From positions 1-28,647 of the forward strand of contig CAYTLW010000100.1 in the NCBI GenBank assembly GCA_964438735.1: a stretch of 28,647 nt of DNA, written 5' to 3'. A program made the position numbers and the translations under genes. The DNA is from CAYTLW01 sp964438735 (lineage in GTDB: Bacteria; Myxococcota_A; UBA9042). Below the pieces are notes generated by a model. That model saw nothing but the letters and a program-made list of their open reading frames with translations. It had not been told where the DNA came from and searched no databases. Of the stretch, positions 7,909 to 14,997 are shown piece after piece. Positions within the stretch are counted from its first letter, which is position 1. Each line of letters starts with the position of its first letter.

Positions 7909-8292
7909 TCAGCGACGTCCGCCGTGCGGTCGATAGTGCACGCCCTCGAGTCCCTCAAAATCGGCATCCTGGGTCCACACTTCGCAACCGTGCCGACGCG
8001 CCGTGGCCAGGATGATGCTATCCGCCATGGGCAGTCTCAGTTCGAGGCCGAGCTCTGCAGCCGCGATGGCCAGGCTTCCGTCAAGGTCGACTACTGTACC
8101 GGTTTGCATGGCTGCGACCGCACGCAGAGCGTCGCCTGTCCCCCGTTGTCGGCGCACCGAACGAAAGACCTCGTACAGCGTGATGGAGGGCACGACAAGC
8201 TGCTCCCCATTCTCGATCGCCGGCGCGAAGGCGGTGGCATTGGGGCCATCGGCGAAGTACTCGAGCCACGCGGAGGAGTCGACGACGTTCAT
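7909..8292 (-). CDS. vapC: VapC-type PIN-domain toxin
   Basis: A 127-residue PIN ribonuclease toxin. The active-site acids are Asp5 in MNVVDSSAWLEYF, Glu41 in SITLYEVFRSV, Asp91 in LPMADSIILATARRHG, and Asp109 and Asp111 in WTQDADFEGL. This arrangement is standard for VapC partners of AbrB-type antitoxins. Its ATG overlaps the antitoxin stop by four bases (ATGA), so it is translationally coupled. The protein appears intact. It differs clearly from the PIN toxin at 280-678 (different subgroup and antitoxin), so the two modules are not a duplication. The cellular RNA target cannot be inferred. Confidence 0.93.
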   Translation of the reverse strand: MNVVDSSAWLEYFADGPNATAFAPAIENGEQLVVPSITLYEVFRSVRRQRGTGDALRAVAAMQTGTVVDLDGSLAIAAAELGLELRLPMADSIILATARRHGCEVWTQDADFEGLEGVHYRPHGGRR

Positions 8293-8528
8293 TTGCCGTC
8301 CTCGTCGCGATTGGTCGCCAGCGTGTCGCGGTCATCGTCGCGGTCGACCACCGTGTCGATGTCGCCGAGGAAGCCGCGCATCTCGTGCATCGGTCGCAGG
8401 CGCACGAGCTCAATACGACCGTCGTGGGCGATGGCCTGCACGCGCTCTCCGGGCTCAAGCGCGAGCTCCTCGCGGATCGCTTTCGGGATGACCACCTGAA
8501 ATCTCGAGGAGATGGTGACGGTATTCAT
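8289..8528 (-). CDS. vapB: AbrB/SpoVT-type antitoxin (VapB)
   Basis: A 79-residue protein starting at the ATG at 8528, with AGGAG about 7 bases upstream; a longer frame to 8558 has no such site. The N-terminal half is a swapped-hairpin AbrB DNA-binding domain: MNTVTISSRFQVVIPKAIRE, then LEPGERVQAIAHDGRIELVRL. The acidic C-terminal tail (GDIDTVVDRDDDRDT) should occupy the VapC active site. It is the first gene of the operon and overlaps vapC by four bases. By family knowledge the VapB-VapC complex represses its own promoter; the palindrome at 8555-8592 is a good candidate binding site. Confidence 0.93.
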   Translation of the reverse strand: MNTVTISSRFQVVIPKAIREELALEPGERVQAIAHDGRIELVRLRPMHEMRGFLGDIDTVVDRDDDRDTLATNRDEDGK

Positions 8529-8554
8529 GCGAGATCTCCTTCGATCGACAGATC

Positions 8555-8598
8555 GCAAGACGCATGTCGAGTATAAGGATACATCGTCTTGCGGGCAA
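8555..8598 (-). promoter_or_regulatory. vapBC promoter with operator palindrome
   Basis: Read on the minus strand, a -35 TTGCCC (8593-8598), exactly 17 bases of spacer and a -10 TATACT (8570-8575) form a near-ideal sigma-70-type promoter. Perfect 8-base inverted arms GCAAGACG (8555-8562) and CGTCTTGC (8585-8592) flank the -10, centred about 22 bases apart. This is suitable for an AbrB-type antitoxin and would block polymerase when bound. Transcription should start near 8563, about 35 bases before the vapB ATG. The motifs are seen directly; operator function is inferred. Confidence 0.65.
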
Positions 8599-8681
8599 GG
8601 TCGGATCGACCACGCAATCGGTATGTAGGCGCTGCAGTCTGGCGCTCAACAGGGTGCGTCTGTTCATGAAACGCCCGGCCC

Positions 8682-10421
8682 CTACCGGTCCCGACCACCC
8701 CCAATCCGCACCTTCGCCCCCGCATGCAACCATCGCGGCGACCGGCCCACATAGCGGATCGCCAGCGGTCCCGCCTGCAACTTCAACCCCTCGCCAGCCC
8801 CCGCCGGCCGCAATCGGTCCAGCCAGCCGGCCAGCCGGGCGTCCAGGGCCATCGCGGGGGCCAGTTCGATGCGCTCGGGCGCCAGCTCCAACGCCTCGTC
8901 GCGCAGGTCGGAGAGGCACGGGCCGCGGATCTCGCCTTCGTGGGTGGTCGCCCGGCAGGACAGCGCCATGTCGGTCGGCTCGCCGGCGAGCAGAAAGCCC
9001 TTCTTGGCGTCTTCGGGGGTGCGCAGCAGCAGGCGCAGGCGGCCGCCCAGCAGGGCGTGGCGGTCGGGGATGCGGCCGCCGCCGTGCAGGCCCGCTTCGA
9101 GCTCTTCGACGTGCAGGCGGTAGCCGTCGTCCTTGGGCTCGATTTGCGGCGGCAGGCGGGGGTCCAGGGTGGTGACCCGGAAGGCCAGGTCGGTCAGGGC
9201 GTCGTTGATGGCGCTCAGGACCGCGGGGCGCTCCAGCCAGCCGCGCAGGGCGCCCGTATGCCACAGGCTGTAGAGCAGGCCGTTGACCAGGTCGGGCGAG
9301 ACCAGGGCGCAGATGGTCTGGCCTTCGGGGCAGCCGCCGCTGTCGGGCATGCCGCCGGCCAGGGCGATGGGGCCGTTGAGTCCGGGCACCTTGTCACTGG
9401 CGCCGCCGGGCATCTGCAGGCGCAGGTTGAAGCTGACCTGCTTGCCGGCGCGGAACTTCAGGTCGCCGCAGGGTGCGACCTGTACAGGCACGGGTACATC
9501 GACACCGGGCAGGCGCAGGTCGAAGGGGCCGGGTGTGCGCAGCAGGTCCTGCAGGCGCGGCGGCACGGTCTCGCTGACGCTGGTCACCGCCGCCTTGACC
9601 CTGGCGATGCCCTCGTCGCCGAAGACGTCTTCGCCCAGCAGCTCCAGCAGGCCGCCGCCCAGGCGCTCCAGCCAGCTCGCCTGCTGCCGCGCGACCCGCC
9701 GGATGGCGTTGCGGAAGCGATCGTCGTGGTCGAAGCCGGGCCGTTCACCCATGCGAATGCGAACGCCGCCCGACCGCAACGCGGCGCGCAGGTCCAGGTG
9801 CACGCGGAAGCGTCCGTCGTGGCCCAGGTCGACGCTGCAGGTGGCGCGCACGCCCTCGCCGGTCAGGGCCAGTCGCAGACCCACGGAATGCACTCTCTGC
9901 AGGCCGCTATCATCGACCGCAGCCTGGACCAGCCGGGCCACCGCAGGCTGCAGCGCATCGGCCAGGTCGCCGGCCTGGCCGGGCTGGCCGTCATCGAGCA
10001 AGGCGTTGGTCAACGTCACGCGGGCGTTGCAACGACGGCTCTCCGGTCCCACAAAAGGCCCCTGGATCCAGCCCAGGGTCACGTCCCGTCGCCAGCGGTC
10101 GGCATAACGGGTCGACCAGGTCAGCCGATGCAGCCCGGGCGCCAGCGCTGGCACGTCCATGGACAGGCGACCATCCTGCCACGGTCGATCGGTCGCCGCG
10201 GCGCCGCCGTCCAGGGACATGGTCACCTGTGCGCGGATCTGTGCAGGCGCCAGCAGGCCCACCAGTCGCCAGGGCTTGTTGGCGTCCGGCGTGGCGATGG
10301 CATGGGCGTCCGGCCGCGTGATGCGCAGCTCACCGATGCCCGCAGAGCGATCGATCCACGTGGCCAGGGCGACCACCGCAGTGATCGCCATGACCAACCC
10401 AGCCAGGGAACGCAGCGTCAT
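8682..10421 (-). CDS. Membrane-anchored periplasmic protein, possible TULIP/BPI-like lipid carrier
   Basis: The start is the ATG at 10421, whose A is shared with the stop of the upstream ABC gene (TGATG), giving 579 residues. Residues 4-24 form one N-terminal membrane anchor, so the rest should be periplasmic. Residues about 50-120 look like an Ig-like beta domain (strands alternating around LAPGLHRLTWSTRYADRW). From about 130 the protein alternates long amphipathic helices with beta segments. A stretch near 373-392 (LVSPDLVNGLLYSLWHTGAL) resembles the 'VSxxxxNxxLYxLWxxGxL' element of BPI/LBP-type TULIP domains, and the C-terminus ends in beta strands. No MCE motif is visible. Its coupling to an MlaE-like transporter suggests lipid handling. 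The TULIP assignment rests on pattern only and needs structure prediction. Confidence 0.55.
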   Translation of the reverse strand: MTLRSLAGLVMAITAVVALATWIDRSAGIGELRITRPDAHAIATPDANKPWRLVGLLAPAQIRAQVTMSLDGGAAATDRPWQDGRLSMDVPALAPGLHRLTWSTRYADRWRRDVTLGWIQGPFVGPESRRCNARVTLTNALLDDGQPGQAGDLADALQPAVARLVQAAVDDSGLQRVHSVGLRLALTGEGVRATCSVDLGHDGRFRVHLDLRAALRSGGVRIRMGERPGFDHDDRFRNAIRRVARQQASWLERLGGGLLELLGEDVFGDEGIARVKAAVTSVSETVPPRLQDLLRTPGPFDLRLPGVDVPVPVQVAPCGDLKFRAGKQVSFNLRLQMPGGASDKVPGLNGPIALAGGMPDSGGCPEGQTICALVSPDLVNGLLYSLWHTGALRGWLERPAVLSAINDALTDLAFRVTTLDPRLPPQIEPKDDGYRLHVEELEAGLHGGGRIPDRHALLGGRLRLLLRTPEDAKKGFLLAGEPTDMALSCRATTHEGEIRGPCLSDLRDEALELAPERIELAPAMALDARLAGWLDRLRPAGAGEGLKLQAGPLAIRYVGRSPRWLHAGAKVRIGGGRDR

Positions 10422-12022
10422 CAGCCCGGCCCCAGCCCGCGCACGAACCACACCGAGACCAGCTCCCAGACCACGATCCACAGCGTGCAGCGCACCACGG
10501 AGCCGGTCATGGCCCGCACCACGTCATCAGCGGTGTCCTTGCGCAGGGTGCCCGCCGCCACCACGTCCGCAGCGATGCCGCCGGCGTAGAGCAGCCCCAA
10601 GGCCAGCGCGCGGATGTTCCAGGGCCGACGCTCCGGCCGCGGGTCCAGCCAGTCGCCGGTGAGCACCTCCCAGCCCCCTTCGATGCCGGCGATCTCGGTG
10701 TAGGCGACGCCGCCCAGGGTCAGGCCGAGGCCGAACACGGCGGTGACGACCAGGGCCGATACGAAGAGACCCCACCACGCGGCCGGCCAGAGATAGACCC
10801 GGCGCGACATGCCGATGGCCTCCAGGGCCGCGATCTGTCGGGTCAGACTGGCGCCGCCCAACCAGCCGCTGACCGCGTTGCCGGAGGCGGCGACGAAGAG
10901 GATCGCCGCCAATGGTGGCATCAACGCCACCACATGGCCGTTGCCCAGCAGGGCCAGGGCCCTTTCCGGGCGCACCCCCATGGGCGCCACGCCGATCAAG
11001 GTGTAGAGCAGCGTGAAGCCCAGCAGCAGCGAGACGAAGGTGTAGAAGAGCAGCGGTCGGGCCAGGGCCTGGCGCAGGACCCGCCAGAGCACCGGCCCGC
11101 TGTCGGACGCACTGCCCAGGGCCTTGAACAGCCCATCGCCCAGGACGGTGAACAAGAGCGCAAAGGGCAGGATGCGCGCGCCCAGCCAGCCGCGGATGCG
11201 CGGCCAGAGTCGGCGCGGCGTGACCAGCTCCGAGATGACGCTGTGCTGTAGACCGATGTGGTCGATCAGCAGCGTCTCCAACTGGTCCAGCCAGCTCTGG
11301 CGTTCCTCGGCGCGTTCGGCCAGCGCCGAGGTGGAGTCGAAGGGGCCCGGCCAGCGCTCGCCAAACAGGTGCACCGCCTGCCGGCCCGGCTCCAACAGGT
11401 AGAGGCGATCGGCGATGCCCGCCGCCAGGGCGAGGCTGTGGGTGACCACGATGAAGCCGATGCCATCCTGTTCGGCTCGTTCTCGGATCAGGCGCGCCAG
11501 CTTGCGCACCCGGGCGCTGTCCAGACCCACCGATGGTTCGTCCAGGAAGAGCAGTTGGCGACCGCTGGCCAGGGCGCGTGCCACCGCCAGTCGTTGCGCC
11601 TGCCCGCCGCTGAGTTCGGCCACCGAGCGGCCCGGTTCCAGCAGGCGTCGATCCAGGTCCAGGCGATCGAGCCAGTGCGCCACCGCTTCATCGCTGTCTG
11701 GCAAGCCGTCGGGATGCCGGCGGATGGCCAGGCGCAGGTTATCCGCCACGTCCACGTGGTCGGCCAGGGCGCCTCGTTGCGGCACGAAACCAACCCGACC
11801 GGGCACCTCCATGGCCTCATGGCTGACCTGGAATCCGGTCGCGGCCAGCTCGTCGCGATCCACCAGCGCCCGACCGAAGGCCGTCTTGCCGGATCCGCTC
11901 GGACCCAGCAGCACCACCACCTCGCCGGCCCGTAGATCCAGGTCGAAGCCGCGAATCAACGGCGTTCCGTCGGGCGCGTTGATGGCGAGTTGGCGAATGG
12001 AGAGCAGCAGGTCGGCGGTCAT
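10421..12022 (-). CDS. ABC transporter: ATPase fused to MlaE-like permease
   Basis: The protein has 533 residues from the ATG at 12022 (GGGAG just upstream). The N-terminal ABC ATPase shows Walker A GPSGSGKT (40-47), Q-loop Gln82, signature LSGGQ (137-141), Walker B LLFLDEP (157-163) and H-loop His195. An Arg/Glu-rich linker (about 215-285) leads to a permease with five or six helices between about 285 and 528. Its segment TRQIAALEAIGMSRRVYLWP (394-413) matches the coupling helix of MlaE/TGD1 permeases (EQIDALxxMGxDPxRYL). MlaF and MlaE are normally separate proteins; here they are one chain. The family moves phospholipids across the envelope. The next gene starts within the stop codon, so the two products probably act together. 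No MlaD-like gene follows. Confidence 0.85.
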   Translation of the reverse strand: MTADLLLSIRQLAINAPDGTPLIRGFDLDLRAGEVVVLLGPSGSGKTAFGRALVDRDELAATGFQVSHEAMEVPGRVGFVPQRGALADHVDVADNLRLAIRRHPDGLPDSDEAVAHWLDRLDLDRRLLEPGRSVAELSGGQAQRLAVARALASGRQLLFLDEPSVGLDSARVRKLARLIRERAEQDGIGFIVVTHSLALAAGIADRLYLLEPGRQAVHLFGERWPGPFDSTSALAERAEERQSWLDQLETLLIDHIGLQHSVISELVTPRRLWPRIRGWLGARILPFALLFTVLGDGLFKALGSASDSGPVLWRVLRQALARPLLFYTFVSLLLGFTLLYTLIGVAPMGVRPERALALLGNGHVVALMPPLAAILFVAASGNAVSGWLGGASLTRQIAALEAIGMSRRVYLWPAAWWGLFVSALVVTAVFGLGLTLGGVAYTEIAGIEGGWEVLTGDWLDPRPERRPWNIRALALGLLYAGGIAADVVAAGTLRKDTADDVVRAMTGSVVRCTLWIVVWELVSVWFVRGLGPG

Positions 12023-12267
12023 CGACGCTCCCAGGCAGCGCACGGTCGGCGCCCAGTGTAGCGCTGCTTCGCTTGCGCCGCACGAAACGGGCGGCGGAGC
12101 GGGTTTCGTCCACCCATGGAGCAAAGCTGCCCCAATCCGGCCGATTCAGCCGGCGACTCGCAGCGGCATCCGGCCTTGAAATACAGCCGCTTGGCAGACC
12201 TGCCCGACGTTGGCACGGGCCTTGCTCTCGATACAGGTCAGGAGAGGCGTCCGAGGGAGCGACAATC

Positions 12268-13134
12268 ATGTGCGCCAATACGTCAGCAACGTGCCCCACG
12301 GCGTCGTCGGTTCGTTCGATCCGCACGCCCTTCTTCATCTGCCTGGTCGCCAGTCTGCTGGCCGCCAGCGCCTGCACCAGCCTGGGCCCCATGCCCGGAA
12401 TGACCATGGCCAACGCCGTGCCCGATCCGAGGCCCGGCGCTGAGGTGCAGTTCGCCCTCGTGCCCGGGTTCCGGCTCAGCGAAGGCGTCAAAGAGAACGT
12501 GGACAAGGGCCACCCCATGCCCCAATCCAGCGTCTGGCTCGAGCCGGGCGTACTGCTCGACAAGGGCAGGGGATTGGGCTTCGGCATGCGGCTGGTCGGC
12601 GGCGATGACGATCATTGGGTCGAGCCCATGCTGCGCTATCGCACCTTCATCGATGACCACAAGCGCCTGGCCGTGACCGGCGTCGTCTACGGCACCGCCG
12701 CCAGCGGCGAGGAGAAGCGCGCCACCTACGACATGATGCGCCTCGGTGGCGAATTTGGCGTCGACGTGCGCGTGACGCCGGTTCATCGCTGGGTCGAGTT
12801 GCACCTCACCGGCGGCGCCTCCATCACCGGCTTGTGGGCCAACGGCACCTACTGCATGAACAAAGACACGGGCTATGGCCGGGACTGTGACATGGACAAG
12901 GACGACCCCCCCGACGCCAAGGTCTCCGCCGAGACCGCCCTACCCGGGTTCTTCGTCGGCGCCCACGTCGATCTGGCCCGCGATGTCCCCTACATCCAAG
13001 GGATTCGCCTCGGTCTGGTCATGGCGGGCGGCACCCAACCCGCGTTCAAAGATGGCCAGCCCCGCGCGGACCAGCCCTGGTTCAGCTACGGCGCGCAGGC
13101 GTCGGTGGCTTTTGGCGCCAGCAAGCCTGACTGA
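12268..13134 (+). CDS. Predicted lipoprotein of unknown function, beta-rich
   Basis: The start is the ATG at 12268, preceded by GAGGGAG, giving 288 residues. The N-terminus has a signal (TPFFICLVASLLAASAC) ending in a lipobox-like ASAC. The mature part alternates short beta strands and turns: VWLEPGVLLDKGRGLGFGMR, RLAVTGVVYGTAASGE, then a final YGAQASVAFGAS strand. This resembles outer-membrane or outer-membrane-associated beta-barrel proteins. A Cys pair (YCMNKDTGYGRDC) may form a disulfide. It is divergent from the ABC operon with 245 bases between the starts, so a shared regulatory region is possible, but a functional link is inference. I do not recognise the family. Confidence 0.65.
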   Translation: MCANTSATCPTASSVRSIRTPFFICLVASLLAASACTSLGPMPGMTMANAVPDPRPGAEVQFALVPGFRLSEGVKENVDKGHPMPQSSVWLEPGVLLDKGRGLGFGMRLVGGDDDHWVEPMLRYRTFIDDHKRLAVTGVVYGTAASGEEKRATYDMMRLGGEFGVDVRVTPVHRWVELHLTGGASITGLWANGTYCMNKDTGYGRDCDMDKDDPPDAKVSAETALPGFFVGAHVDLARDVPYIQGIRLGLVMAGGTQPAFKDGQPRADQPWFSYGAQASVAFGASKPD

Positions 13135-13137
13135 GCA

Positions 13138-13266
13138 CTATTCCGCCGCCGCAGCAGGGCGGTCCACATCGACGTGCATCATGCTCGCTCCGGGTCGGCT
13201 CGGGTGAACCAGCACCCAGACGTCGTCGCCGGCCAGCGGGTCGAGCCCGACCGCTCCGAAGACCAA
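13138..13266 (-). CDS. Candidate small protein (42 residues), unrecognised
   Basis: A minus-strand frame from a TTG at 13266 to a TAG at 13138-13140 encodes 42 residues containing VGLDPLAGDDVWVLVHPSRP and ending VDRPAAAAE. GGAG lies about ten bases upstream of the TTG. Third positions are nearly all G or C and the composition is unlike a shadow frame. An in-frame stop lies just upstream, so it is not simply the end of a longer gene unless frameshifted. It occupies most of the gap between the lipoprotein gene and the carboxylase. It may be a real small gene or the 3' remnant of a lost one. Confidence 0.3.
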   Translation of the reverse strand: MVFGAVGLDPLAGDDVWVLVHPSRPGASMMHVDVDRPAAAAE

Positions 13267-13346
13267 CGTATCTCATCTCCGGGCAAACCCGACATCTCTT
13301 GCCCCCCATTGCCCCCCCGCGACCAACCGCGCTACCCTCGGCGGCG

Positions 13347-14960
13347 ATGACCGTGTTGCCGACCCGCATCCTCATCCAGGGCGCTGACTACCGCGAGCGG
13401 CGGGCCGCCATGCTGGCGCACCTGCAGGTGCTCGAGCAGCGCCTGAAGGCCGTGCGCGAAGTCGGCGGCGAGCGGGCCCAGCGCAAGCTGAAGAAGGCCG
13501 GCAAGCTGAGCGCCCGCGAACGGGTCGAGCGTCTGCTGGATCGCGACGGCCCCTTCCTGGAGCTGAGCGCCCTGGCGGCCAACGGCCAGTACGATGACGA
13601 GGCGCCAGGTTCGGGCTGCGTCACCGGTGTCGGCCAGGTCTCGGGCCGGCTCTGCCTGATCTTCGCCAACGACAGCCGGGTCAAGGGCGGCGCCATCTAT
13701 CCCGTCACCGCCGACAAGCTGGTCCGGGCGCAGAAGATCGCCATGGAGAACGCGCTACCCTGCGTCTCCCTGACCGAGTCCGCCGGCGCCAACCTGCTCT
13801 ACCAGGCCGAGCTCTTCGCCATGGGCCATCGCGGCGGCCGCGGCTTCTGCAACCAGGCGCGCATGTCATCCAAGGGCATCCCGCAGATCTCGCTGGTCTT
13901 CGGCAACAGCACCGCCGGCGGTGCCTACGTGCCGGGCATGAGCGACTACACGGTCATGGTGCGTGGTCGGGCGAAGGTTTTCCTGGCCGGACCGCCCCTG
14001 GTCAAGGCCGCCCTGGGCGAAGATACCGACGACGAGACCCTCGGCGGCGCCGAGATGCACCACACCGTCACCGGGCTGTGTGACTACCTGGCCGAGGACG
14101 ACGCCGACGCCATCCGCATCGGCCGACAGGTGGTGGCCAACCTGGACCGCCCGCTGCACCCGCTGCCGCGCATCGAGCCCCGGGCGCCGCGCTACGATCC
14201 CGACGAGCTGCTGGGCGTGGTCCCCGAGGACCTGCGCACACCCTTCGACATGCGCGAGGTCATGGCCAGGTTGCTGGACGGCAGCGAGCTGGACGAGTTT
14301 CGCCCCGGGTACGGCGAGACCCTCATCTGCGGCTTCGCTCACCTCGACGGCTGGCCCGTCGCCGTGCTGGGCAACAACGGCCCGATCTACTCCAGCGCCG
14401 CCCAGAAGGCCGCCCACTTCATCCAGCTCTGCTGTCATAAGCGGGTGCCCATCGTCTACCTGCAGAACATCACCGGCTACATGGTCGGCGTGCAAGCCGA
14501 ACACGGCGGCATCGTCAAGCACGGCTCGGCGATGGTGCACGCGGTGTCCACCGCCTCGGTGCCCCAGTTCACCGTCCTGGTGGGCGGCTCCTACGGCGCT
14601 GGCAACTACGGCATGTGCGGCCGCGCCTACGACCCGCGCCTGCTGCTGACCTGGCCGACCTCGCGCATCGGCGTGATGGGCGGACCGCAGGCGGCGCGCG
14701 TCATGCGCATCGTGCAAGAGGCCGCCATGCGGCGCATGGGCATCGAGCCCGCCGCCGACGACATGACGCAGATGGAGCAGGCGGTCATCGACGAGTTCGA
14801 GCGCACCGCCGACCCCTACTACGCCACCAGCCGGATCTGGGATGACGGGATCATCGATCCACGCCACACCCGCGCCGCCCTGGCGGTGGGCCTGCGCATG
14901 GCCTGGACCCGCGACGTACGCGCCGAGGGGGCGCCGCAGTTTGGTGTGCTGAGGATGTAG
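13347..14960 (+). CDS. Acyl-CoA carboxylase, carboxyltransferase (beta) subunit
   Basis: The start is the ATG at 13347 (537 residues); an upstream in-frame ATG gives only a Pro-rich extension. It belongs to the carboxyltransferase family with MccB, AtuC and PccB, which moves the carboxyl group from carboxybiotin to an acyl-CoA. N-terminal crotonase half: VTGVGQVSGRLCLIFANDSR, KGGAIYPVTADKLVRAQ, SAGANLLYQAE, STAGGAYVPGMSDYTVMV, and GPPLVKAALGE near 215. C-terminal half: FAHLDGWPVAVLGNNG, KRVPIVYLQNITGYMVG, GGSYGAGNYGMCGRAYDPR. The spacing and GAGNYGMCGRAYDPR favour a methylcrotonyl/geranyl-CoA carboxylase-like enzyme over propionyl-CoA carboxylase, but substrate cannot be fixed from sequence. 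The biotin carboxylase subunit follows after 37 bases, so the pair is probably one operon. Confidence 0.9.
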   Translation: MTVLPTRILIQGADYRERRAAMLAHLQVLEQRLKAVREVGGERAQRKLKKAGKLSARERVERLLDRDGPFLELSALAANGQYDDEAPGSGCVTGVGQVSGRLCLIFANDSRVKGGAIYPVTADKLVRAQKIAMENALPCVSLTESAGANLLYQAELFAMGHRGGRGFCNQARMSSKGIPQISLVFGNSTAGGAYVPGMSDYTVMVRGRAKVFLAGPPLVKAALGEDTDDETLGGAEMHHTVTGLCDYLAEDDADAIRIGRQVVANLDRPLHPLPRIEPRAPRYDPDELLGVVPEDLRTPFDMREVMARLLDGSELDEFRPGYGETLICGFAHLDGWPVAVLGNNGPIYSSAAQKAAHFIQLCCHKRVPIVYLQNITGYMVGVQAEHGGIVKHGSAMVHAVSTASVPQFTVLVGGSYGAGNYGMCGRAYDPRLLLTWPTSRIGVMGGPQAARVMRIVQEAAMRRMGIEPAADDMTQMEQAVIDEFERTADPYYATSRIWDDGIIDPRHTRAALAVGLRMAWTRDVRAEGAPQFGVLRM

Positions 14961-14997
14961 CCAGGATCGGCCCGAGAGGCCGCGGAGGTTTCAGGCA

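Noticed and set aside
7807..8015. C-terminal extension of the Cys-rich lipoprotein to 8015
   Set aside because: It lies antisense to vapC and loses the repeat pattern after about 7700, so it is out-of-frame reading.
8724..10589. 621-codon plus-strand frame opposite the ABC partner gene
   Set aside because: Gln/Ala/Arg-rich shadow; the minus strand has a signal anchor, structured domains and coupling to the ABC gene.
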